DNA of 42,106 bases, taken from the NCBI GenBank assembly GCA_019748195.1, contig JAIEPW010000121.1:1-42106 (forward strand), given 5' to 3'. This stretch comes from Bryobacteraceae bacterium (GTDB lineage: Bacteria; Acidobacteriota; Terriglobia; Bryobacterales; Bryobacteraceae). Position 1 is the first letter of the stretch. Every line of letters begins with the position of its first letter. Below are positions 1 to 8,008 of the stretch, one piece after another. Under the pieces are notes generated by a model. It ran no database searches. It was not told the DNA's origin and saw nothing but the letters and a program-made list of their open reading frames with translations. A program made the position numbers and the translations under genes.

Positions 1-77
1 TGGTGGGCGGTCACAGGATCGAACTGTGGACCTCCTGCTTGTAAGGCAGGCGCTCTAACCGGCTGAGCTAACCGCCC
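1..77 (-). tRNA. tRNA-Val (anticodon TAC)
   Basis: Read on the minus strand this is a complete 77-nt tRNA. It starts GGGCGGT at base 77 and ends ACCGCCC followed by an encoded CCA at bases 1-3, so the seven-base acceptor stem pairs fully. The anticodon stem is CCTGC/GCAGG and encloses the seven-base loop CTTACAA, giving anticodon TAC, which decodes GTA/GTN valine codons. The T arm carries the usual GTTCGAT loop between CACAG and CTGTG. A -10-like TAAGAT lies at 87-92 on the minus strand, within the last codons of the decayed gene next to it; I see no convincing -35, so the promoter is uncertain. Confidence 0.96.
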
Positions 78-89
78 GGTATCACCATC

Positions 90-369
90 TTACCCGATGG
101 TCTCCCCGAGCAACTCGACATCGCCCAGGTCTTTGGCCCGGCCCGTCGACCGCTTGTTTTTGAGCAGCGAAGCCCGCGAGAGGTAGTTCACCTGGATTTC
201 CCCCAATAGACCTGGAACGCGATCCGGGCGAATCCAAAGATCCAGGTCGCCCGTCAAACCGCGGGACGCCGTGGAACGCGAGTGCGTCAGCGCCCACCAC
301 CAGGTACTCAACGTTTATCTCGTTGAATAACGCGGCAAACTCTCTCCAATCGCGGGGGATTTTGCTCAT
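90..369 (-). pseudogene. Decayed nucleotidyltransferase-like gene (frameshift plus internal deletion)
   Basis: The first 40 codons (MSKIPRDWREFAALF..., then LVVGADALAFHGVPRF) match the N-terminus of small nucleotidyltransferase-fold proteins that usually read LVVGGxAxxxHGxPRxTGDLDLWV. At base 255 there is one extra base: dropping it joins GVPRF directly to TGDLDLWIRPD in the next frame, restoring the catalytic GDLD region. The second piece then runs straight from the region after IRPD into NKRSTGRAKDLGDVELLGE, which is the family C-terminus. Intact relatives are about 140-150 residues; roughly 50-60 are missing between these parts. So the gene has both a +1 frameshift and an internal deletion and cannot make a working enzyme. 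It lies 12 bases upstream of the tRNA-Val gene on the same strand. Confidence 0.75.
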
Positions 370-451
370 CCGGACAATAGTATCGCCACCACAACTCGAA
401 AGCGATCTCCAGCCGTTGCTCCGGTGTCAAACTCAGGTAATCAGCGTTCCA
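308..451 (-). pseudogene. Remnant of the small partner gene of the nucleotidyltransferase
   Basis: On the minus strand an open frame ending in TGA at 308-310 reads WNADYLSLTPEQRLEIAFEL, then WWRYY, NPPRLERVCRVIQR. The SLTPEQRLE...L..RYY...RVxRVI pattern is what I recall for small proteins encoded just before this type of nucleotidyltransferase. Its end overlaps the start of the next reading frame (ATG at 367-369) by about 60 bases. No start codon with matching N-terminal sequence is visible; upstream the sequence becomes the start of the oppositely oriented amidase operon, so the 5' part has been lost. Assignment rests on a remembered pattern and is moderate. Confidence 0.45.
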
Positions 452-468
452 GGCTAAAATGGCAAACC

Positions 469-627
469 ATGGCCGACATTCCGCTTCCGGACCGCGACCG
501 CATCATGCCCATCGTCGAGGCCCTTCGCCGCGACTTCGAACCGCTAGCCGTGAATCTGCCCGCTCACCTCGAACCCGCCACTCTGTTTCGCCTGGAAGCC
601 GCGGATGACCATTCGACAGATCGCTGA
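469..627 (+). CDS. Small amidase-partner protein (GatC/AtzG-like by position)
   Basis: A 52-residue frame starts at ATG 469 and overlaps the amidase start by 23 bases, so the two are very likely translated together. The sequence has an N-terminal helix (DRDRIMPIVEALRRDFEPLAV) followed by a loop and a conserved-looking PAHLEPATLFR tail. Short helical partners ending in a proline-rich linker accompany amidase-signature enzymes elsewhere: GatC with GatA, and AtzG with AtzE. The PEPA-like tail is what such partners use to embrace the amidase. This homology is too weak to prove by eye, so the call is by position, size and tail. An in-frame ATG also exists further upstream (424), but its extra 15 codons look non-coding. 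Confidence 0.5.
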   Translation: MADIPLPDRDRIMPIVEALRRDFEPLAVNLPAHLEPATLFRLEAADDHSTDR

Positions 628-1978
628 AGCGCTGCGCCAACGCCGCGTCTCCTCCCTGGAGCTGACCCGCGACGCGATCGGCGCTGCCCGCCGCCAGGAA
701 CTGAACGCCTTCATCACCATCTGCGAGGACGCCGCGTTGGCGTCCGCCCGCGAACGCGACGGCGAGCTCGCGCGCGGCGTGGATCGCGGTCCGCTGCACG
801 GCGTTCCCATCGCCCACAAGGACCTGTTCCTCACCCGCGGCGTCCGCACCACCGGGGGCTCCCGCGTCGTCGACTTCATCCCCGATCGTGACGCCGCCGT
901 CGTCGAACGGCTGGCCGCCGCCGGCGCCGTGACCATCGGCAAAACCAACATGCATGAGCTGGCGTACGGAATCACCTCCGCCAACCCCCATTACGGACCG
1001 GTGCGGAATCCGCATGACCCCGCGCGCGTCGCGGGCGGATCCTCCGGCGGGTCCGGCGCCGCTGTCGCCGCCGGCATCGTGCCCCTCGCCACCGGGTCCG
1101 ACACCGGTGGATCCATCCGCATTCCCGCGTCCTTCTGCGGCGTTGCCGGCCTGAAACCCACCTACGGCCGCGTGTCCCGCTTCGGGAGCCTGCCCCTCGG
1201 CTTTTCGTTGGATCACATGGGACCGCTGGGCGCGTCCGTAGACGACCTGGCCATCGCGATGTCCGCCATCGCCGGCCGCGACCCTCGCGACGATTCGACC
1301 GCGGCGACCCCCGTTCCGCACTACCACTCCGAGCCTTCTGATCTCGCCGGACTTCGCATCGGACTGCCACGCAACTACTATCTGGAGAAGCTGGCTGTGG
1401 AAACAGGACTGGCCGTGCGGCGCGCATTTCAAGCCGCGGCGGCCCTGGGCGCGAGGATCGTTGAAACGGACGTCCCGGACATCGCGGCCCTGAACACCGT
1501 TGGCCGCGTCCTTCTGCTGGCCGAGGCCACCACTGTCCTGCGGCCTCATCTCCACCGCCGCTCCGAGTTCGGCGCCGACGTGCTCGCGCTGCTCGATCAA
1601 GGCTCGCTGATCACCGCGGTGGAGTATCTGGACGCGCAGCGGCTGAGGCGCGAAATGGTGTCGCGGTTCCAGAAGTTATTCGAGTCGATCGACGTGTTGT
1701 TCACGCCCGCAACCCCCACGCCCGCGCCGGAGGTCGGGCAGAAGGATCTGGAAATCGCCGGCGAAATCCACGACGTTCGGCTCGCGTCGACGCGCTTTGT
1801 CCGCGGGATTAACGTGTTGGGATTCCCTGCGCTGTGCCTGCCTTGCGGATACACCGAGACGGGCTTGCCGATCGGATTGCAGATCGTGGGTCCGCCGTGG
1901 GCGGAGGCCCGCCTGCTCGAAACAGGTCGGGTGTTGGAGCGTCGCGCCGGCTGCGCCGCGCGCATTGTGACGGTTTAG
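605..1978 (+). CDS. Amidase (amidase-signature family, GatA-like)
   Basis: The 457-residue product is a cytoplasmic amidase-signature hydrolase that cleaves or transfers an amide nitrogen; the substrate cannot be read from sequence. The Ser-cisSer-Lys triad is visible: Lys72 in IAHKD, the Gly/Ser loop GGSSGGS at 144-150 supplying the cis-Ser, and Ser170 in SDTGGSIRIP as nucleophile. Length is normal for the family. The ATG at 605 overlaps the end of the small upstream gene, which could be its partner subunit. There is no gatB nearby, so this is more likely a catabolic amidase than part of the tRNA-dependent amidotransferase. It converges with the toxin gene that ends at 2011. Confidence 0.88.
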   Translation: MTIRQIAEALRQRRVSSLELTRDAIGAARRQELNAFITICEDAALASARERDGELARGVDRGPLHGVPIAHKDLFLTRGVRTTGGSRVVDFIPDRDAAVVERLAAAGAVTIGKTNMHELAYGITSANPHYGPVRNPHDPARVAGGSSGGSGAAVAAGIVPLATGSDTGGSIRIPASFCGVAGLKPTYGRVSRFGSLPLGFSLDHMGPLGASVDDLAIAMSAIAGRDPRDDSTAATPVPHYHSEPSDLAGLRIGLPRNYYLEKLAVETGLAVRRAFQAAAALGARIVETDVPDIAALNTVGRVLLLAEATTVLRPHLHRRSEFGADVLALLDQGSLITAVEYLDAQRLRREMVSRFQKLFESIDVLFTPATPTPAPEVGQKDLEIAGEIHDVRLASTRFVRGINVLGFPALCLPCGYTETGLPIGLQIVGPPWAEARLLETGRVLERRAGCAARIVTV

Positions 1979-2010
1979 AAAAGCTTGCAAACCTACTTGT
2001 CCCGGACTCC

Positions 2011-2343
2011 TCATTCGAAAATGGTCGCAAGCTTCGCGAGCACTTCCTCCATGATCGGGGCAGGTACGCTCTCCATCTTCTTCCCTCCACGCGCTCGCAG
2101 GTCTAGAGCGCGCGGTTGATCGCAGCGGACTACTCCCGTCGTCTGGATCCCCGCCCCTGCCAAAGGGACGGCGAACCCGGCAGTTCGCGCGAAGTCTCGT
2201 CCACTGGGGATTGGAAGAACCACAGGCACTCTGGTTACCCGGTTGAAGGCATCCGGCGAAACGACGAAAACAGGTCGTCGGCCCTTCTCCTCCTGCCCTT
2301 GTGACGGATCGAGAACGACAAACCAGATTTCCCCGCGCTTCAT
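2011..2343 (-). CDS. PemK/MazF-type endoribonuclease toxin
   Basis: The 110-residue protein has the complete PemK/MazF (SH3-barrel) pattern: MKRGEIWFVVLDPSQGQEEKG at the N-terminus, then RRPVFVVS, a VPVVLPIPS strand-loop, and TGVVRCDQPRALD, with a C-terminal helix EEVLAKLATIF. Family members cut mRNA at short sites and are held inactive by a cognate antitoxin. The ATG overlaps the stop of the upstream antitoxin frame (TCA 2343-2345 on the + strand), the usual translational coupling. No break is visible in the toxin itself. The odd point is that the antitoxin frame is damaged, so either the toxin is silent, or a C-terminal antitoxin fragment is enough to neutralise it. Confidence 0.85.
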   Translation of the reverse strand: MKRGEIWFVVLDPSQGQEEKGRRPVFVVSPDAFNRVTRVPVVLPIPSGRDFARTAGFAVPLAGAGIQTTGVVRCDQPRALDLRARGGKKMESVPAPIMEEVLAKLATIFE

Positions 2344-2629
2344 CAGAGGATCTCCGCCCCTATTCTCGGGGCATTAAGCCATTCCCGTTCCTGCTTCGTC
2401 CAGGCCTTTCGGGGTTTGCACTGTGCAAGAAGTTCATCCAGCGTGTAGCGGGGACGCCGGCGCGTTTCCCCGATCAGCGGCCGCTTTCGATCGAAAGGCC
2501 CACCGGAGCGCCTGGTCCAAGGCCTAGGAGATTGAGCAGCGCCGCCGGCAGCGGACCGGCGCGCCTGAAGCGCGAATTCCTTTCTGATCCTTCCGCCTTC
2601 CCTTCGCCTACAGCACCCACCGCAGAGTC
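2343..2629 (-). pseudogene. PemI/MazE-like antitoxin, frameshifted
   Basis: The C-terminal half reads RPRYTLDELLAQCKP...REWLNAPRIGAEIL, the toxin-wrapping tail typical of PemI/ChpS antitoxins. In the same frame the N-terminal half is arginine-rich and shows no AbrB/MazE DNA-binding fold. In the neighbouring frame the same DNA reads PAALLNLLGLGPGAPVGL and SIESGR, a good match to the AbrB swapped-hairpin pattern, and hits TGA at 2474-2476. Adding one C near 2477-2484 would join the two halves as ...ESGR-LIGETRRRPRYTLDELL. I therefore read a one-base deletion. The 5' end is not clear: no ATG precedes the AbrB part in frame, which opens after a TAG at 2630-2632. Confidence 0.6.
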
Positions 2630-2727
2630 CTAAGGTGGTTTTGCTTAGCCACAAACCATACTTAGTACCTATATACCCGCGTTTGCGTAGCCGATCACCC
2701 TCCTAAGGAAATCGAGGCCACTACCCA

Positions 2728-3402
2728 GTGAACCGCATCACCCTATTTGCGTGTGAATCGCATCCGATCGTCGTCGAAGGACTGCTCCGCGTCCTCGATC
2801 GCGCTCCCGACCTCGAACTCATCGGGCAGGCTTCCACTCTCCCGGAAGCTCTCGAAACCATCCGCGGATTGCGTCCCCAGGTCATCCTGGTGGACCAGTC
2901 CGTGGGCCTGAAGATGGTCTTCCAATTCCTTTCCGACCTCCGCAGCGTCTGCCCCGACACCTTCCCCGTTCTCTGGGTTCAGGAAATGGCGGAAATCGAC
3001 TGTTTCCGCGCCCTGCAAATGGGCGCCCGGGGCATCCTGCGCAAAAGCATGCCGGTGGCCAATGTCCTCGAATGCGTGCGCGCCGTCGCCCAGGGTCGCA
3101 TCTGGATCGAAAACGGCATGTCCAGCAACGTGGCCGGCTACCTGCAACGCAAGCACGCCCCGCGCTTGACCCCCCGCGAGCGCGAGATCGTCAAGCACGT
3201 CTGCGGCGGGCTGAAGAACAAGCAGATCGCCGAGGAGCTGAAGATCACGCCCGGCACCGTCAAGGTTCACCTGATGCATATCTTCGAAAAGACCGGCGTG
3301 AAGGACCGCTTTGAACTCGCCGTGCACGGCCGGCGCCTTTCCGGCGAGTCCGCCGACGAAGAACCGGACCGGGCCCGCGCCCAGCGAGCCTCCGGCTTCT
3401 GA
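2728..3402 (+). CDS. NarL/LuxR-family response regulator with an altered receiver
   Basis: The 224-residue protein has a receiver-like domain (about 3-120) and a LuxR-type helix-turn-helix (about 147-205, LTPREREIVKHVCGG...NKQIAEELKITPGTVKVHL). In the receiver the phospho-acceptor Asp56 (VILVDQ) and Lys106 (ILRKS) are present. The usual acidic pair is Glu10-Ser11 rather than two acids, and the conserved Thr/Ser after strand 4 is Val84, so phosphorylation switching may be weak or replaced by another input. Start is GTG 2728, about 17 bases after a TAAGGAA that could serve as ribosome binding site, although the spacing is long. No histidine kinase is adjacent, so it is an orphan here. It converges with the ADOP permease. 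Confidence 0.86.
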   Translation: MNRITLFACESHPIVVEGLLRVLDRAPDLELIGQASTLPEALETIRGLRPQVILVDQSVGLKMVFQFLSDLRSVCPDTFPVLWVQEMAEIDCFRALQMGARGILRKSMPVANVLECVRAVAQGRIWIENGMSSNVAGYLQRKHAPRLTPREREIVKHVCGGLKNKQIAEELKITPGTVKVHLMHIFEKTGVKDRFELAVHGRRLSGESADEEPDRARAQRASGF

Positions 3403-3409
3403 TCCACAC

Positions 3410-5863
3410 TCACTCGTAGCGGAGGGCGATCATCGGATCCACCTTCATCGCCCGGCGCGCCGGCGCATAACAGGCCAGCGCCGCCACCGCCGCCAGCAGC
3501 AGCGTTACCCCCAGGAACGTCGCCAGGTCCGTCGGGCTGACCCCGAACAACAGGCTGGATGCGACACGCCCCAGCGCCGCCGCTCCCGCCATCCCCATCG
3601 CCAACCCCATCGCCGTCAGCGTCATTCCCTGCCCCATCACTGCCCGCAGCACATCCTGTGACGAAGCCCCCAGCGCCATGCGGATTCCGATCTCGCGCGT
3701 GCGTCTCGAAACCATGTACGCCATCACCCCGTAAATCCCCACGGCCGCCAGGATCAGCGCCATCAACCCGAAGAACGCCAGCGTCGAAGCCGCCACCCGA
3801 GCCGGAAACAGCGTGAAGTTCAGATGCTCCGGCATCGTCTGCAGCATCAGCATGGGAACGTTGGGATCGAGCCCGCGCAGTTGTTCCCGAACCGCCGGTC
3901 CCAACGAGGCCGGGTCGCCCGACGTGCGCACGGCGAACGAAACCATGTTGTCGTGGGACTGCTCCATCGAAAGGTACAGGAACGGCCGCGCCGGAGCGTT
4001 CATGCTCGCGTTCTTCGCATCGCGGGCGACGCCCACGATCTCCAGGAACGGACCGTCCGGCCCTCGCAAGCTGATCCGCTTGCCCACTCCGTCCGGTTCG
4101 CCCGGCCACAGCGACCGCACGAAAGCCTCGTTCACGATGGCTACGCGCGGGGTTTCGGGCGTATCCGATGCCCGGAAGTCGCGGCCGTTCCGCAGAGGAA
4201 CTCCAAATGTCGAAAAGTAATCCAGACCCACATGCGTGTACAAAGTGGTGGGGCGCTGCAGCCCCGCGCGGCGTTCTTCCCCTTGCAGGAACACCCTTGT
4301 GAATTGCCCGCCGTTCAACGGGAACGGCAGATCGTGGGTGCGGCTCACCGACTGCACGCCGGGAAGCGATCGCAGGCGCGCGGTGAATTGCCGGTAGAAT
4401 TCGCGGCCGCGGGTGGCGTCATACCCGGCGTTGCCGATTTCCACGGTCGCCAGCAGCAATCGCTTTGTCTCAAACCCCGGATCCGCGTTCTGGGACAGGA
4501 TCAGACTGCGGACAAACAGTCCCGCCGCCACCAGCAGCACCAGCGACAGCGCCACCTGCGAGACCACCAGCCCGTCCCGCAGCCGCGACTTGCGGAATCC
4601 GCTCGCCGATGCCGCGTCCTTCAGCGCGGGAACCAGATCCGGCCGCGAGGCGCGCAGCGCCGGAGCCAGCCCGAACGCCACGCCCGTCCCCACCGCGATG
4701 CCCAACGCGAACGCCGCCACTTTCCAGTCCAGGGCGAAATGGAGTTGCACGGGTACCGGAAACGGAGGCTTCATCAGCCGGAACAAACTGGTCAGCCACA
4801 GCGACAGCAGCAGTCCCGCCGCGCCGCCCAGCACGGCTACCGTGATGCTCTCCGTCAGCAATTGCCGCATCAGGCGGCCCCGCGTGGTTCCCAGCGCCAG
4901 CCGGATGGCGATCTCCCGCTGGCGGTTGGTCGCGCGCGCCAGCAGCAGATTGGCGATGTTCGCGCACGCCAGCAGCAGCACCAGCCCCACCACGGCCATC
5001 AGGAACGTCGTGAAGAACACCAGGTTGTCTCGGATGCCCGGCGACACCACCCCGGTGCCGGTCAACAGCTTCGCCCGGCGGCCCTGGTTCACATCCGGAT
5101 ATGTTTCGCCCAGGTAGCGCGCCACCCCCTGCAGGCTCGCTTCCGCCTGCGCGGCCGATACACCCGGCTTCAATCGCCCGATGGCGGTCAGCATATCCGT
5201 GCCGCGCCGCTCCAGCCAGTTGCTGCCGGTCTCGATCCAGGTCTGCATCTGGACCGGCACGAAAAATTCCGACAGGTACACCGGCTCGGCGCCGTGAAAT
5301 CCTTCCGGCGCGACGCCCACCACGGTGAACGGACGCGTGTTTACCGTGATCGTGCGGCCCACGATGCCTGGATCCGCCTGGAATCGCCGGGTCCAGTACG
5401 CATGGCTCAGCACCATCACCGGATGCGTGTTCGGCGTGCGGTCTTCCTCGGCGGAAAACGTGCGCCCCCGCGCCGCCTTCACCCCCAGCACATCGAAATA
5501 GTTGCCCGTTACCAGCAAGCCCCACGCCTGCTGCGTGTCGCTCTGCGAGGCTCCCATGTTCACCATCACAATCCGGTAGCCGGCAAGCCCCGACAGCGCT
5601 TCGGCGCGGTCGCGGTAGTCCCGGTAGTTGGGATACGACAGCCCGGAAAGGTCGGCGCCTGCGTTGTTCGTCGTGAACAGCCTTGCCAGGCGGCTGGGCT
5701 CGGACACCGGAGGTTCGCTCAACACGATCGTGTTCAGGAAGCTGAAAATCGCCGTGTTCGCGCCGATCCCCAGGGCGAGCGAAACCACCGCCATCACCGC
5801 GAATCCGGGCGATCTTGCCAGCGTGCGAATCGTGAAACGCAGGTCCTGCCGCAGGGAGTCCAT
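3410..5863 (-). CDS. ADOP-type FtsX/MacB permease
   Basis: The 817-residue inner-membrane protein starts with the family hallmark [20 protein letters not shown] and [15 protein letters not shown], and ends ...MIALRYE. It contains two MacB-periplasmic-core plus FtsX units in tandem: a first N-terminal membrane helix (about 21-43), a large periplasmic part, three helices at about 280-400, then a second set beginning near 430 and three helices at about 690-800. This duplicated layout without an ATPase partner is the acidobacterial duplicated orphan permease type. Such proteins are extremely numerous in Acidobacteriota; their role is not established, with macrolide-exporter-like or lipoprotein/peptide export functions assumed from MacB. 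It sits 3 bases after the CDF gene and is probably co-transcribed with it. Confidence 0.92.
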   Translation of the reverse strand: MDSLRQDLRFTIRTLARSPGFAVMAVVSLALGIGANTAIFSFLNTIVLSEPPVSEPSRLARLFTTNNAGADLSGLSYPNYRDYRDRAEALSGLAGYRIVMVNMGASQSDTQQAWGLLVTGNYFDVLGVKAARGRTFSAEEDRTPNTHPVMVLSHAYWTRRFQADPGIVGRTITVNTRPFTVVGVAPEGFHGAEPVYLSEFFVPVQMQTWIETGSNWLERRGTDMLTAIGRLKPGVSAAQAEASLQGVARYLGETYPDVNQGRRAKLLTGTGVVSPGIRDNLVFFTTFLMAVVGLVLLLACANIANLLLARATNRQREIAIRLALGTTRGRLMRQLLTESITVAVLGGAAGLLLSLWLTSLFRLMKPPFPVPVQLHFALDWKVAAFALGIAVGTGVAFGLAPALRASRPDLVPALKDAASASGFRKSRLRDGLVVSQVALSLVLLVAAGLFVRSLILSQNADPGFETKRLLLATVEIGNAGYDATRGREFYRQFTARLRSLPGVQSVSRTHDLPFPLNGGQFTRVFLQGEERRAGLQRPTTLYTHVGLDYFSTFGVPLRNGRDFRASDTPETPRVAIVNEAFVRSLWPGEPDGVGKRISLRGPDGPFLEIVGVARDAKNASMNAPARPFLYLSMEQSHDNMVSFAVRTSGDPASLGPAVREQLRGLDPNVPMLMLQTMPEHLNFTLFPARVAASTLAFFGLMALILAAVGIYGVMAYMVSRRTREIGIRMALGASSQDVLRAVMGQGMTLTAMGLAMGMAGAAALGRVASSLLFGVSPTDLATFLGVTLLLAAVAALACYAPARRAMKVDPMIALRYE

Positions 5864-5866
5864 GCC

Positions 5867-6778
5867 TCACCTAGACGGAGCCCGGATCGAATTGGTTCGA
5901 TCCGGTTGTGCAGGCTCGACATGCACCAGCACGTCGGCCACCCATGACAGCTCCTGGCGCAGCCTCGTCCGTACCGTCCCGGCAAGCTCATGCGCCGCCG
6001 AAACCGTCAGCTCCGGGTCCACCTCGATATGCAGGTCCACATGGAATTGCAGACCCGATTTCCGGGCCAGGCACTTGTCGATCCCACGGATCCCCTGCAC
6101 GCCCAGCGCCACCGAGCGGATCTGATTCAGCAACATCGCGTCCGGACTGGTGTCCATCAGCTCCAGCGATGCGTCCCGCGCGACCCGGATTCCGGTGAGG
6201 ATCACGATCACGCCCACCGCCGCCCCGCCATAGTGATCCGCGGCCAGGAACCGCGCCGGGTCGTACAGCGTCAGGCTCAACGCCGCCAGCGCCGCCAGTC
6301 CGGAGAGCACATCCACGCCGTCATTCCACGCATCGGCCACCAGGGAAGCGGATCGCAGCCGGCGCCCCACACGATACTTGGTGGTGGAGAGTCCGGCCTT
6401 CACCACCACGGAAACGATCAGCGTGTAAGCTCCCGCCGCCCCCGGCGCGGCGTGATCGCGGCCCACCCCCTGCAGCGACTGGTAGGAGATCAGCCCTCCC
6501 CCGCCCGCCAGCAGAATTCCCACCGTGAGCCCGGCAAGCGTTTCGAAACGCCCATGCCCGTAAGGATGATTCTCGTCAGGCGGCCGCGAGGCGATCGTCA
6601 TGCCCGTGAACACCGCCAGCGAGGCCAGTACATCCCCCACGAATTCGAACCCCGCCGCCGTCACGGAAGTCGAGTTCTGCCACAAGCCCACCGCGATGTT
6701 CAAAGCTCCCAGCGACGCCGACGCCAGCACCCCTGCCAGCGCGATCCTCCTGCCCGTGTCGAGTGCGTTGGACCCCAT
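5867..6778 (-). CDS. Cation diffusion facilitator family transporter
   Basis: The 303-residue protein has about six membrane segments and a soluble C-terminal ferredoxin-like domain (from about 205, ending [20 protein letters not shown]...). Family markers include HPYGHGRFE at 71-79, after the second-third helix. CDF proteins export divalent metals by proton exchange. The metal site differs from the usual HxxxD/HxxxD pairs: helix 2 reads GFEFVGD (Glu45, Asp49) and helix 5 reads ADAWNDGVD (Asn152, Asp156). The substrate therefore cannot be assumed to be zinc. The gene is transcribed divergently from the FAH gene across only 42 bases, and the ADOP permease follows it. Confidence 0.86.
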   Translation of the reverse strand: MGSNALDTGRRIALAGVLASASLGALNIAVGLWQNSTSVTAAGFEFVGDVLASLAVFTGMTIASRPPDENHPYGHGRFETLAGLTVGILLAGGGGLISYQSLQGVGRDHAAPGAAGAYTLIVSVVVKAGLSTTKYRVGRRLRSASLVADAWNDGVDVLSGLAALAALSLTLYDPARFLAADHYGGAAVGVIVILTGIRVARDASLELMDTSPDAMLLNQIRSVALGVQGIRGIDKCLARKSGLQFHVDLHIEVDPELTVSAAHELAGTVRTRLRQELSWVADVLVHVEPAQPDRTNSIRAPSR

Positions 6779-6820
6779 CCGCTTTCACGATATCCTGTCT
6801 GGAGCACCTCCCCGAAGACA

Positions 6821-7555
6821 ATGAAACGAGTCCGCTACAGCTTCGACAGAAATCTGCCCGCCACCGCTCCCGACGGGCCCGAAGTGCTCTACGGCGAATT
6901 CGGCGCCATCGACCTGAGCTCGGTGCGCCTCCTGCCTCCCTGCGCCCCGTCCAAGATCGTCTGCGTGGGCCGCAACTACGCCGAGCACGCGCGCGAGCTC
7001 GGCAATGAGCCTCCGGCCGAGCCCCTCATCTTCCTCAAACCCCCATCCGCACTCAGCGCCTCCGGCGACGCCATCGTCTATCCGCCCATTTCCGAACGCG
7101 TCGATTGGGAAGGCGAGCTCGGCGTCGTCATCGGTAAGAAATGCCGCAACGTCACTCCGGAAGAAGCCATGGACTACGTCCTCGGCTATACCTGCGTGAA
7201 CGATGTCACCGCCCGTGACCTGCAAAAGAAGGACGGCCAGTGGACCCGCGGCAAGGGCTTCGATACCTTCTGCGCCGTCGGCCCCTGCCTGGTGGGCCGT
7301 AATGACCTGGACCTCGACTCCCTCCGCGTCCGCACCGTCGTCGACGGCGAGGTGAAGCAGGAAGCGCCCGTCACCGACATGATCTTCAACGTTCCCGTCA
7401 TCATCAGCTACATCAGCCGCGTCATGACCCTCGAACCGGGAGACCTCATCGCCACCGGTACCCCCGAAGGCGTCGGGCCGGTAAAGCCCGGACAGGTGAT
7501 GCGCATCGAAATCGAAGGAATCGGGACGCTCGAGAACCCCGTTGTGAAGGGCTGA
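6821..7555 (+). CDS. Fumarylacetoacetate hydrolase family protein
   Basis: The 244-residue product is a single-domain FAH-family enzyme, cleaving or hydrating 2-keto/acylpyruvate-type substrates in aromatic or sugar-acid catabolism. Markers: [10 protein letters not shown] (His56), the metal-binding [11 protein letters not shown] with Glu97 and Glu99, Asp128 in [14 protein letters not shown], and the C-terminal [12 protein letters not shown]. These fit the 5-oxopent-3-ene tricarboxylate decarboxylase/acylpyruvase branch, but the exact substrate cannot be named. I use ATG 6821, which precedes MKRVRYSF; the longer upstream frame is antisense to the CDF gene. The 42-base gap to the divergent CDF gene must hold both promoters. 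Confidence 0.9.
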   Translation: MKRVRYSFDRNLPATAPDGPEVLYGEFGAIDLSSVRLLPPCAPSKIVCVGRNYAEHARELGNEPPAEPLIFLKPPSALSASGDAIVYPPISERVDWEGELGVVIGKKCRNVTPEEAMDYVLGYTCVNDVTARDLQKKDGQWTRGKGFDTFCAVGPCLVGRNDLDLDSLRVRTVVDGEVKQEAPVTDMIFNVPVIISYISRVMTLEPGDLIATGTPEGVGPVKPGQVMRIEIEGIGTLENPVVKG

Positions 7556-7572
7556 TCGCGCCCCTGCGGAAC

Positions 7573-7944
7573 ATGTCCAACTGGGTCGAACTCGCCTCTC
7601 TGGGGGCCGTGGCGCTGGTCTGCATCGCCGCCGGTGTGGTTATCCTGTTCCGCGTCCGCGATAACCCGGTGAAACGGGAGCAGCGCCGCCGGTCCCTCAT
7701 CGCCCGCGAGGGCCGCCTCGGCGACGCCTTCATCACCGAAGCCACCGAGGATCACCTCTACTACACCTACGAGCTTCGCGGTGTCCAGTATGAAGCCTCC
7801 CAGGACATCACCTCCCTGCGCGGCCACCTGCCCGGCAGCCCCGCGCAATGGATCGGCATGGCGCACCTGAAGTATCTCCCCTCCAATCCCGCCAATTCGA
7901 TCATCATCGCCGAAGAGTGGAGCGGGCTATCCCAGAAGGGATGA
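7573..7944 (+). CDS. Small single-pass membrane protein of unknown function
   Basis: This 123-residue protein has one membrane helix near the N-terminus (about 8-27, LASLGAVALVCIAAGVVILF), a basic stop-transfer segment (VRDNPVKREQRRR) and a soluble domain with alternating polar strands (YYTYELRGVQYEASQDIT). The layout resembles small DUF3592-type proteins, but I cannot assign it firmly. It follows the FAH gene by 17 bases and is likely in the same transcript. Its last 21 codons (7879-7944) are repeated in diverged form at 10690-10755, on the far side of the restriction-modification module, so the insertion point of that module is exactly at this gene's 3' end. Confidence 0.7.
   Translation: MSNWVELASLGAVALVCIAAGVVILFRVRDNPVKREQRRRSLIAREGRLGDAFITEATEDHLYYTYELRGVQYEASQDITSLRGHLPGSPAQWIGMAHLKYLPSNPANSIIIAEEWSGLSQKG
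7879..7935 (+). repeat. Left copy of duplicated gene 3' end flanking the R-M module
   Basis: This is the end of the small membrane protein gene (PSNPANSIIIAEEWSGLSQ). A second copy lies at 10690-10746 in the same orientation. Over 57 bases they agree at 50, with the last 21 bases identical. Six of the seven differences are silent third-position changes, so the two copies diverged as coding sequence rather than arising by a recent local duplication. Confidence 0.8.
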
Positions 7945-8008
7945 ACTGGAGCTCGGAGGCGTGCGTGAGCATCGGTTTAGCAGTTCGCTTTTTCAGCGTT
8001 CTGGTTCG

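Noticed and set aside
605-1978. GatA subunit of the Glu-tRNA amidotransferase
   Set aside because: No gatB or classical gatC adjacent, and the small partner lacks clear GatC sequence; general amidase is safer.
2641-2727. Promoter for the response regulator with TATATA at 2670-2675
   Set aside because: The only TTGCTT candidate is 23 bases upstream, too far for a sigma70 promoter; left unannotated.
3824-5947. A 707-codon open frame on the plus strand opposite the ADOP gene
   Set aside because: Extremely rich in Arg, His, Gln and Pro, with no domain pattern; it is the antisense of a GC-rich coding sequence. Similar long antisense frames at 15490-17709, 23774-25183, 29949-31943 and 38960-40477 were dropped for the same reason.
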